Assembly: GCA_947561395.2 (NCBI GenBank)
Contig: OX387185.1
Location: 40,124,602-40,188,601, forward strand
From: Buxus sempervirens
Taxonomy: Eukaryota > Streptophyta > Magnoliopsida > Buxales > Buxaceae
Reading direction: 5' to 3'
Length of the DNA: 64,000 bases
Part shown: piece by piece, positions 47,450 to 57,185 of the stretch
Position numbering within the stretch: the stretch's first letter is position 1
Layout: each line of letters opens with the position of its first letter
The notes under the pieces: generated by a model
Told to the model about the DNA's origin: nothing
The model's database searches: none
Seen by the model: the letters and a program-made list of their open reading frames with translations, nothing else
Translations under genes and position numbers: made by a program

Positions 47450-47976
47450 GGGCCTTTTGCATACATTATGAGATATTTACATCTATATCCTCTTGTTTTT
47501 AGTATTTGTAATTATAGCCTCCTTTTAGCATAATTATTGCAATTGTACCCTTAATTTAAATTTCATTAAGTTTTATTGTTCATTTTTATTAAATGACTAA
47601 ATTAATCTTCTATAAGATCAAAAACAATATTAAGTAGCTAGCCAAATGACTATGTGGCTAGGTGGAATTCCAATGAAAAATTATTAATTGATCAAGTTAT
47701 TATCAATGGCTTAAAGCGTATATGTAATAAATATAAACATATAAGGATATAAATGAAAATATAAGATAATATACGAGATAAATACAAAATATTTTTATTG
47801 TATAGAAGGTTACTTTAATCATTTAATAAAAATAAACAAAAAAGTTAACGAACTTTAACGACGAGGATACGACTACAACGATTATGCAAAATAGAAGGGT
47901 ATAAATAAAAATATTAAAAACAAGAGGATATAGATGCAAATATAGCATAATACAAGGATATGGATGCAAAAAGCCC
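47450..47976. mobile_element. MULE-type MITE (527 bp) with long inverted arms
   Basis: The exact 9-bp duplication TTATATTTA (47441-47449 and 47977-47985) is the Mutator-like signature. Ends are GGGCCTTTTGCATACAT (left) and GGGCTTTTTGCATCCAT (complement of the right). The arms stay similar for well over 100 bp; for example CATCTATATCCTCTTGTTTT occurs in the left arm and, complemented, in the right. No transposase. Confidence 0.88.
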
Positions 47977-48585
47977 TTATATTTATACCATCCCTTAGCA
48001 AGGGCAATGGACCTTGAGGTATAACTTGTCTCATTCAGTCATGCAATTATAATTGTAACTTTGCCCCATCAACCTGAAGCCTTCCCAACTAAACTCGGAT
48101 ATAATTTTCAAAATCCTAAGTTAAGTTGTTGGCATTAGGCTAGGTGTTTACTTAGGCTATAAATAAGCTACAACGGGCTTGTGATTAAGGAAACCATCTT
48201 GGCAATATCATTTCCCTATATTCCCTTTATTTTTCATTATAAATAATAAATAGATGATCCATCATGGTTTCCAATTGTCAAGGTATCTAACGTGTAAAGG
48301 GAAGTGTTTGAAAGAAGTTCTGGAAAAGAGTTCCTCTTTTGTGTACGCAAAGCTAGTGCATGCATGCATAGGGTAGACTAAGAAAAAGGAGAAAAACAAG
48401 AGCAAAAGAGAAAGGTGACTTGGTTGCAAAAAGCAACCAAAAAGAAGCTAGACTCTGTGCGGGTGTGAACTGAAATAGCCAATTACAGTATTCCACATGT
48501 TCCCAGAATCCTTATGCAGACTTTGGCTCATAATTATTGGAGTAATGATGGTAGTGGGGAGTCAAAAACTGTTGGGATTTGAAAT

Positions 48586-48632
<47 letters not shown>
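48586..48632. repeat. (GA)n microsatellite
   Basis: About 47 bp of GA with one interruption (GAAAGA). Open frames reading Glu-Arg or Leu-Ser repeats across it are artefacts. Confidence 0.95.
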
Positions 48633-50910
48633 GGTTCTGTGAGTTTGAAGAAAGGAATGTGAGAGAAGAAAAAGGGTTTTGGTTGAGTACCCAGGATGGT
48701 TGTTTTCTGAGTTAATCTCAAGATTGAGCAGCTAGATTCCCGGACCATGTGAGACAAATTAAGATGCTCCCACATGACCTTTCTTCTCTATGATCTCTAA
48801 CCTTATCTTGCATAAATATATAAATATTGGGTCATCTTAAGCTTAAACAATGCAGTGTTGATCTCCTCTACTATATACTTAATAATCGTGTAAATCTACA
48901 TACCCATTAATCTAAAGAATCCAAAAAATTCAAAACATTGATCTGAGGGTTGGACTCACTTGAGTTTGGATTATCTAATTCACACTGGACATTTCATTAG
49001 CATTGTATTCTGGGGATCAGCAATACAAAAAAAAGCCTTCAATTTTTTTATTGGAAGGTGTAAGTAAATACTTACCTGAGAATATATTGGAGAATGAAAG
49101 GCTCCGTTGATTCTGCCCATCTTTTGACACACACACTCTCCCTCTCTCCCTTCAATATTAATGCTGCAACATTCTTAGTGGACCCAACCAGGCATCCACG
49201 GTCTGCCCAGATGTCCCTCTCAATCCTCTCGTGAATAAAAGAGCTTTTTGTTTTGGGTCCACCTCTATCCTGTTGGTTATGCAAGATGCGACACCCTCTC
49301 CTCTTTCTCTTTCTGGGATAGATGGAGCCAGAGAGAGCGATTAGCAAATCACCTTTCTCGATTCCCAATACACAAAGGAGTCTTTTAGGAAGCTCTCAGC
49401 TGTCTTATTTCCTTTTGTCACTTGTAATGCTTTCTTCCTTTCTATCTCATCAAATTCAAAGTTGACGACAGTACATGCAATGCAAAGCCAATGCCTTTCA
49501 TTGCACCAAGCAATTCATTTCTCTCTCTCTCTCTAATCTTTTTAGCTTTTGCATGGAGGAATATTTCAAATTCCTGCATGTCTTTTTCTCTTTTGTTTGG
49601 AAAAGCAAATGCTACACACCATATCAAGAAAAGAATTATAAAACCCACCTTGTTTAGATGCAAAAACAAAAATACTTTTTTCATTGTAAATTGAAAGGAA
49701 CTGCTTGGAATTCTGGTCCTCTTCTCCATGGTCCACCAAAAAGGGCTAAGGAATTTTAAGATATATATCCTTTCTTTCACACTTGTGCAGTGTCTCACAT
49801 AAATCTTTTTCATTCTTTAGCATCCCATCTAACATTTATAAAATTATATGATGATCATGGGATAGGGCCTGATCTGAACACAGTTTAAAGCACTATCTTA
49901 GCCCTAATTGAACTAAGAAAAAAAAAGGGTTCAATCCAATTTTTGTGTGCAGTTTCATGCAAGTTTGAATGCTTTTGTTTATTAACAAAATTTTAAATAT
50001 ATATATTTAATTATTTGCATATAGCTTGTTACAATTTTCTTTCTAATAATTTATTGATAAGCGTCTAATTGTGCTTTCCTCAACTCATCCATTTTTCATT
50101 TTAAAAATTCTTTTGTTTATTCTTTTTTATCACATTTTATTTACTGAAGATTAAACTTAAACACATTAGCTTAGTTAATATATTTTTAGTATATATATTA
50201 AAGAATTTACTTTATCTAAGTCTATCTATATGGTGAATTTTAAGAACAAGAAATGGGTAAAAGGATTTATTTAAGAAGGGGGGAGTTTGGGCACTTATAT
50301 TCTCAAAACTAAATTTCAGCAACCTTGCAAACACTCATCATTGCCTATGTCTCTTAACAAGCTTTAACCAACTGGGGAGCCATGGATTTTTCCACTCATA
50401 TGGGAGTAATGAATGTAGTATTTTTTCCTAGAACAAATCATATATATACAATATAAATGTGTTTAATTTTTCAAGGCCCTATTTACCACATGAAATTTCT
50501 ACTTCTCAATCCATGCCATATTTAGGCTCAACTGCAATATTAAACTTGATTTCAAGCTCAGTTTGAGCACAAAATGTGGAACCATAGAAGGCATGGTAAG
50601 GTCCTCTATATTTATTTATCATGCTACATATATAATATGTCATTATATATATTTATTTAATAAGCATATGACTACATGTTTATAATCACACCAATATGTG
50701 TGGGTTTTAAATGCTAAGTTTATATCAAAAATTTTAAAATCAGTACAGGGAATGCTCTAGTCAAGCCTCCAACCTTCCCTTTTGAATAAAAAAAAAAGTT
50801 GAGGGGGGCCCCTAGAAAAGAAAAAAGTTAACCCTGACCAGAAGATGTGTCTTTGTTCAAGCCTTAGAATTGAACCCAGCAAAATGTTTGGAGACTAGCT
50901 AGCCTATTCT

Positions 50911-50939
50911 TTTTTTTTTTTTTTTTTTTTTGGGTAAGG
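50911..50939 (-). mobile_element. 29-bp retro-insertion: almost only poly(A)
   Basis: The 18-bp sequence GACTAGCTAGCCTATTCT occurs at 50893-50910 and again, perfectly, at 50940-50957. Between them lie 21 T and GGGTAAGG. On - this is CCTTACCC followed by a poly(A), the product of a LINE or SINE insertion that stopped after copying only 8 bases beyond the tail. Confidence 0.85.
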
Positions 50940-52084
50940 GACTAGCTAGCCTATTCTATCCTCAGTTTAATTAACCCAAAACATTTACAACCCAAATTTC
51001 TTGGGGAGGTCAACCCTGTTGAGATTGTGTGATTTTATGGCAGTGTGATGGGCTAATTTAGCATGGACTTACTAGGTAACGTTATGCTTGCAATAGAAAT
51101 CTAGGAGACAAGTGCCACACATAGAGGGTCAAAATTTTAAAATAAACAAATAAAAGTAGAGTTGTGTCCCATTGTCAAAAGAATATATGTCATCACCTCC
51201 TTTCATGCCATACCCAAGATGTCCCACAAAACGAAAAGATAAATAATAAATGTCACTGTATAGAGAGAGAGAGAGAGAGGGGCCTTCTTAAAAGGAATGA
51301 GAGAGAAGGGAAAGAAATGATTTTGTAATCCATTGCTTTATGATTGAAGGAGAGAGAAAAAAGAAAAATAAAAGAAGATAGAGAGAGAGAGAGAGATTTG
51401 AAGGTTTTTGTCTGATAGAGTGAAAAGGAGGGGTCTCAGGCTATGATGACCTTATGATGGGTTTTTGCCTGCTGTTTGGGATTTGAGTTGATTTGTTTGT
51501 CGGCGCTGCCCGAGGTAGTGACTGACGGTCAGAGGTCCAGTGCGGGTGGCACTGTTTGCGGGATAGAACTTTCACATCACCTTCCTGTGTGAAAGAGAGA
51601 GAGAAAGAAACATTTCCTTCTCTCTTGCCCCGAGAAGGAAAAAGAGTCCGACTACTGTTGCCCGGCATTTAAGGTGTGTAGAGAGGATTTGGAATTTAGG
51701 ACTGGGAGCAACGACTCAGTGCACAGAGATGCTCACAAGAAAGGCTTGTATGTTCATGTGAATTGGCTCCTGCTTTGTATGTTGCCATATGGAGCATCTT
51801 GATGGTCAAAATTTTTTCATATGAGCCCCACTTACAAATACACAACAATTAAAAATACTTATCATTGAGATGCTCTAGATGCCAACATCTCACAACCAAA
51901 GCAAGCGCCAATTCACGCAAAAGAGGAGATTTCACCGGCCAAGAAACTATACAAAGAGATTGTAAGAAAATCATTTTCTTTGCATGTGATGAGCTACTAG
52001 TGTAATCCTTAGTGATTAGAAAGTAGTGATAATTTTTGAAATAATTTTGGAAACAATTTGATTCTTATAAGCTTTTAACAAAGG

Positions 52085-52152
52085 TTTTTTTTTTAGAACT
52101 CAGGGTATCCAGGCCCGTTTACGCTCAACCAACTAATCCCTGAGGGCCCATG
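52085..52152 (-). mobile_element. Short SINE-like insertion (~68 bp)
   Basis: Flanked by GCTTTTAACAAAG (52072-52084) and GCTTTTAACGAAG (52153-52165), 12 of 13 identical. On - it reads ATGGGCCCTCAGGGATTAGT ... GGATACCCTGAGTTCT and then a poly(A). GATTAGTTGGTTGAGCG resembles a tRNA-type A box, which suggests a tRNA-derived SINE or a fragment of one. Confidence 0.65.
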
Positions 52153-52229
52153 CTTTTAACGAAGTTGACAAGTCTTTTAAGGGTATTTTGATTCTCAAAT
52201 TTTAAAAAAAAAAAATATCACTACTTTCC

Positions 52230-52482
52230 AATTACCAAGAATTAGGTGATTGAATCTAGATTACGATGGTCTCCGCTTGCCAAGGGACTTCAATATACCT
52301 TTAACTCTTTCGATCACCTACGCATCCCTAGCCTTCAACAATAACATTCAGACTACGGTGACTACCCATATTATAAGCTAATTTAAGTCTTTCAAGTAAT
52401 GCAATAAGTTCAACAATATAAATAGACATAGCAGATATTCTTTAGCAAAGGCCAAAATGCGAAGCCCTTTTTCATTCCTCAA
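52230..52482 (-). pseudogene. RNase H-like (RVT_3) relic, C-terminal piece
   Basis: This continues the relic whose N-terminal piece lies at 63455-63760, separated by the Copia insertion. On - it reads RNEKGLRILAFAKEY, then after a frameshift YIVELIALLERLKLAYNMG and LNVIVEG, then after another shift VIERVKGILKSLGKRR. These correspond to the second and third acidic blocks of plant retroelement RNase H domains. Stops and frameshifts show it is dead. Confidence 0.65.
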
Positions 52483-53764
52483 TGAAAAACACAGTTTAGA
52501 CTCTAAAACACCTAGAGGGGGGTGAATAGGTGAAACCGATTGCGGAATAAAATATCAATCAATTAAAAACAGGTTCTTAATTAATTGGCATGCACAAGTC
52601 TGAACACATATCAATTCATCACACACAATTGCAAAATAAGTAAGAGACAACACAAGCAATTTGGTGACGAAGGGAAAACTCTAAGAGAACTCTCAAAGAG
52701 AAAAACCCTCCGGGCTACGAGGTGCCACCTCTGGAAATCACTATAAGAAGAAGACTTACAATAGTGGTTCAGACGACCCAACAATGACTCTGACTCACAA
52801 TGTAAATATCTGAAGAACTCTTCAGATTTGCATCCTTGCAACGATTCAGAACTCTGAATATCTCCTTAGTGAAGTGCCGAACGAACTCGCTCAGCAACAG
52901 TAGGAACTCCCACGAGCAAACTCTTCAACCCGGAACTCCAAGGTAGAAAAGAAAAGAAGAAGACTGGTTTTGATGGCTCAAAGAAGAAGAGAAAAGAGGA
53001 AGAAGGTCTCTCACTCTTGCACACGTTTTAGGGTTCTCAAAAACGTATTGGGTAACCCTCACAATAGGCTAGACACTCCTTAAATAGGTTAGGAGAAAGA
53101 AAGGAACGAAAAGGAAACAAATCAGAAAAGATCGGATTTCTAAAAAAGAAGTTTGTTAACGAACGTTCGAACGCTCAGCGAACGCGGCTCGAACGTTCGA
53201 TAAAACAACTCACTTTTCTTCTTCTCGTTCGAACGACCAGCGAACGTTCAGCGAACGTTACTCTCTGTTTTCTCTGTGGAACCTAAACGGTCGAACGTTC
53301 AACGAACGTGAGGCGAACGCTGCTCTCTGGATTCTCTGTGGAACACCAACGGTCGAACGTTCAGCGAACGTGAGGCGAACGCTGCTCTCGGGATTCTCTG
53401 TGGAACACCAACGGTCGAACGTTCAGCGAACGTGAGGCGAACGCTGCTCTCGGGTTTGTCTGTGGAACACCAACGGTCGAACGTTCAGCGAACGTGAGGC
53501 GAACGCTGCTCTCGGGTTTGTCTGTGGACATCAACGGTCGAACGTTCAGAGAACGAGAGGCGAACGCTGCTCTCTGGATTCTCTGTGGACCCTCAACGGT
53601 CGAACGACCGGCGAACGTTCATCGAACGTTTGATGAATCTTTACCAATATGACTCCGTTCAAGACCCCGTTTGAACCACACAACCTATACCCTATCCCAA
53701 ATACATTGACAACATTAAACGACCTTTTTGACACGGAATTGAAGCCAATAACTTAAACCTTACA
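52483..53764 (-). repeat. 3' LTR of the Sirevirus-like element
   Basis: On + it runs TGAAAAACACAG ... AACCTTACA, i.e. TG..CA on -. It is the same as 62173-63454 in every segment compared. The open frames at 52611-52841 and 53546-53734 are not genes: they recur unchanged in the other LTR. Confidence 0.95.
53287..53640. repeat. Six ~62-bp tandem units in the 3' LTR
   Basis: ACGGTCGAACG starts at 53287, 53349, 53411, 53473, 53534 and 53596. Each unit contains GAACGTTC and a GGCGAACG word and ends with TCTCTGTGGA or TGTCTGTGGA. More GAACGTTCG words precede the array (53160-53260). Confidence 0.92.
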
Positions 53765-53778
53765 AACTCCCCCTTTGG
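53765..53778 (-). other. Polypurine tract of the Sirevirus-like element
   Basis: On - CCAAAGGGGGAGTT abuts the TGTAAGG start of the 3' LTR. This is the plus-strand priming site in Copia elements. The same AGGGGGAG core recurs three more times upstream on -. Confidence 0.8.
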
Positions 53779-54247
53779 CTATTCCGTGACAAAACAAACA
53801 AGGCTTATTCTAATTGTTGTGAACCACCAAGCAACAATTTGAACAAGTACAAAAACAAAAAAAATTGACATGATCTCCCCCTAAATCTATTAACCCCAAA
53901 AATAATCACCTGTACCTGAAACATCAAAAATTGAAACTACCAAGTGAAAAGCAATGATAATAGAACAACTAATAAGAAATTTAATGAGCTCAAAATTTTC
54001 ACAAACAAAATAAATTTCTCATTCAGTTTCTTTGAGCAATATACATTTGGACATTCATGAGCAATTAACCATAATATTCAACACAAAATACATCAACATA
54101 AATTCATGATAACCAACACATAACCATATGAACTTCCACAGAAAATACAACCATCATCCACTCCAAGTTTATACAACCACAAAAAAATTACAGACTTGAC
54201 TACGACACTACTCCCCCTTTTTGTCACCGGAAAACAAAGGGAGCACA

Positions 54248-55399
54248 CTAAGAATGTGATGGCCCAGCACCATCATCCACTCCACTGCCACCACCTCCAC
54301 TCGAACCCGGAGCCGCAGGAGCAGGAGCAGGAGCTTCATCATCCTCTTCTTCCTCCGCATCCTCTTGACGAAAATAACCTTCAAGAGCAGATTCGAGCGT
54401 GCCAAACGAAGTTTGTAACGAAGATTGCTTAAGCTCAAGGCGCTCAAACCGAAGAACCACGTCCTTATGATGCCTCTGCAAATAAGAAAGAATCTCGGAG
54501 TTTTGTTCTCGGAGAGACACAATTTCCTCATGCAAGGAAGAAGGAGGCTGAGCCTCAGGGGGATCATCAGGAGCAGGAGCCCGGGTGGAAGAAAGATGAG
54601 CCCGGCTTTGCTTAAGAGTTGATTCAGAAATAGGATTAGAAGCTTTACACAACTCTAAAGAAGGAAAAGGAATGTTCAAGGCACAAACCAAACGGGCAAT
54701 CAAGCACCCGTAAGGAAGACCATAGGTCTTCTTGGAGTTAAAGAAAACATCCAGGATTTTTGAGCAAATGACAGAGGGTAAATCAATGGTATGATGTTTT
54801 TTCAAGGCATACAAAAACAGGCATTTATCAAACGGGACAGAAGACTTGTGAGCAACAGGAAACAGGTTATGGCTTTGGATACGAAAGATAACAATGGTTT
54901 CGGCCGTAAAAAACTTTACCTGTAAAGCACCACCCCTATACACCCAATTCCCCCTACCATTATGGAACAAGGTATCAACCACTTCATTTTGAAAATCCGG
55001 AGTGGGGGGAGGATAAGGAAACTGAGGATCCGTAACCCTAGGAAGCCCAAACACTGAGGCAATCACCGAGGGTCCAACCCGAAAAGGAGTGCCACGAAGA
55101 AATGTAGAGAATTCAGAATTTTCCAGATCAATATCATGGATGTTGGTGAAAAACTCTCTAACCAACTCAACAGAAGGAAGAACAAAATTCCCAAACATGG
55201 GATCCCAACCCCTATCTTGAAAACAATCTGAGACCTCATCAGGAAGGGTGGAAAACTTCACTTCTCTCTCTATAATAACCGATCTCTCACAAAAAAATTC
55301 CTCAAAATTTTTTGCAGCCCTTTTATCAACAAAAAGGGACTCATCATACCTAGGTTTCTTATTTGAAGTTTTGGTACCCAGTGATTTCTTCCTAGGCAT
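54248..55399 (-). CDS. Extra frame after pol in Sirevirus-like element, 383 residues
   Basis: An intact frame starting MPRKKSLG, between pol and the 3' LTR. Residues of about 35-250 include CERSVIIEREVKF, GWDPMF, LVREFFTNIHD, FLRGTPFRVGPSVIASVFGL and YGLPYGCLIARL. From memory this pattern matches the 'putative plant transposon protein' domain (Transposase_32-like) found in many plant retroelements; that is not verified here. Residues of about 290-350 are heptad-like (SLHEEIVSLREQNSEILSYL ...), a likely coiled coil. The tail is acidic, then Pro/Ala/Gly-rich. There is no signal peptide and no membrane segment, so although it sits where an env-like gene would, it does not look like an envelope protein. 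Expression would need a spliced or internal-start mRNA. The role is unknown. Confidence 0.82.
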   Translation of the reverse strand: MPRKKSLGTKTSNKKPRYDESLFVDKRAAKNFEEFFCERSVIIEREVKFSTLPDEVSDCFQDRGWDPMFGNFVLPSVELVREFFTNIHDIDLENSEFSTFLRGTPFRVGPSVIASVFGLPRVTDPQFPYPPPTPDFQNEVVDTLFHNGRGNWVYRGGALQVKFFTAETIVIFRIQSHNLFPVAHKSSVPFDKCLFLYALKKHHTIDLPSVICSKILDVFFNSKKTYGLPYGCLIARLVCALNIPFPSLELCKASNPISESTLKQSRAHLSSTRAPAPDDPPEAQPPSSLHEEIVSLREQNSEILSYLQRHHKDVVLRFERLELKQSSLQTSFGTLESALEGYFRQEDAEEEEDDEAPAPAPAAPGSSGGGGSGVDDGAGPSHS

Positions 55400-57047
55400 C
55401 TAAGAAGGAATAGAAGCAAGAAGAAAAAAAAAAAAAAATAAAAAAATAAAACAAGCACATGTTAGACAAGAACTGGAGACAAGATGCACTAAAGAAATTA
55501 CATGCTAAAAAAAATGCATGGAACAAACACGGTTGATCAAACCACAGAAAAACAGAGAACAGTCGAGCAACGTTCGACCGTTCGGCGAACGTTGAAGAAT
55601 CGAACCCAGATTTGGGGATTTTGACCAAAATCATCAACTTTAACAAACCAAGCTAATTAAGGACTCGAAATCAACAACAAAACATGAATACAACCTTTTA
55701 AAACTGATTTGAACAACGATAAACCATAAAGCACGAAGAAATCAAAGATGTAAGATGAAAAACCCTAGAAAAACCCTAGACGAAGATGAATAGTGAGAGA
55801 AAACTAAAAAGAATGAACGACAACAAATAACCTTACCTTGGATCACGATTTGAAAGCACGAATCGAAGAGAAATCTCGCTGAAAATCGGAAGCCCTAAAA
55901 TCGCCAGACGTTCGAACGACGAACTTGAAGAACATAAAAACCCTAGGTTTTGTCGCACGCGACCTTTTAAAAAAAAACAGGTTTTTAATTGAACGTTCGA
56001 ACGTTCGGCGAACACGGGGCGAACGTTAAACAAGAAATTTGTTTTTTAAAACCAACGTTCGACACGCGTTCGCAGTACGGGGAGGAAAGACCCAACGTTT
56101 GCTTAACGTTCGATAGACCGTTCGAACGTTCATCAAAAGTTCAGAAAAAATTTCCAGATTTCAGCAAGAAGACTGATTTCTTTTCAACCAAAAACACTTC
56201 AAACATATGTAAAAACTTGCAAGACATACCAACAACTATAAATCAAGTATAAACTCTTGAAAACTCAAATTTTGACCTATTTTGAGAACCATTTTGCTCT
56301 AAAAATCAGATTTGATCAAATTTAACTTCAAAACTCCCAAATAATTACACAACAACTCAACCAAATTTCCAATTGTGTTTGTGTGCATGTGCAAAACCAA
56401 ATACAACAAGTTTTGCCTATATGAGAACTTGGTGAAGAGGAGTTGGCCATTTATCAAGAAATCCAATATTACCCAAGTCTCTCCAAACATTGAAAAGAGC
56501 CCTTGCATGACCTAAGCATCAAGATTTTGAAATTTTCTCCCCCTGTTTCTTACAATTCTTTTTGCACAAAGAGTAGTGTTCCTTAGAATATCTGAGTTTA
56601 CAGTTTATGCCATGGTTATACTCCTTGTGATTTTCTCTCTTTTTGAACTCAATTTTGCTGGGGTTTACATTTCATCCCAGAGTTCTTTTCATATAACTTT
56701 TTCTTTTTAAACAAGAGGGAGAGATCTCTTTGTAAACACAAGATCAAATGCTAGGGTCTTTTCAACTTAAGATAGACAAGAGTAAACTCAGGATTGCCTA
56801 TCCACACAACACCGAAAATAAAAAATAGGCTTCCTCAATTGTATTTGGATGTGTATGTGATATACAAACCACAAATAGAGTTTAGCATGATGATTGTGAG
56901 ATTATTAGAAACTGTTGAAATCACATTTGAGAAATCATTTTTGAAAAGTTTGTAGGTTCTCAAAATATACCCAAAAGATATATATTTTCACAACCTTATA
57001 CTTATCCTATAGTTGACACATGTCAAGACAAGAATACATATAAAAAC

Positions 57048-57083
<36 letters not shown>

Positions 57084-57185
57084 GAAAGAAAAAACAAATA
57101 CAAAAACAAAATACAAAAACACGTAAGCATGCTAAAGAAAAGAAAAAATGCATGAAACACCCTAAAGCATGCTACAAAGTCCTTC
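55400..57185 (-). other. Non-coding spacer between pol and the extra frame
   Basis: No long frame. It holds A-rich runs (55424-55450; 57049-57081), a further purine tract (about 56537) and scattered copies of the LTR words GAACGTTCGAACG and GGCGAACG (55565-55595, 55905-56125). It may include the leader and splice acceptor of an mRNA for the extra frame. Confidence 0.65.

Larger units (their letters stand above)
47986..52071. other. Intergenic DNA with microsatellites
   Basis: No gene recognised. It holds a (GA)n tract (48586-48632), CT runs near 49510 and GA runs near 51262 and 51381, and a small retro-insertion (50911-50939). 51290-51720 is less AT-rich than its surroundings and has an open frame at 51441-51668 (-) without recognisable similarity; it could be an untranslated exon or RNA gene, but nothing proves that. 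An open frame at 49072-49368 (-) is likewise unrecognised. Confidence 0.55.

Noticed and set aside
51441-51668. 75-codon frame in a less AT-rich patch
   Set aside because: No similarity recognised; an RNA gene or UTR is possible but unsupported.
52611-52841. 76-codon frame repeated at 62301-62531
   Set aside because: Present in both LTRs, antiparallel to no known gene; part of the LTR sequence.
53287-53640. CRISPR-like regular repeats
   Set aside because: Plant nuclear LTR with head-to-tail 62-bp units; no unique spacers.
54248-55399. True envelope gene
   Set aside because: No signal peptide or membrane segment is visible, so env was not called despite the position.
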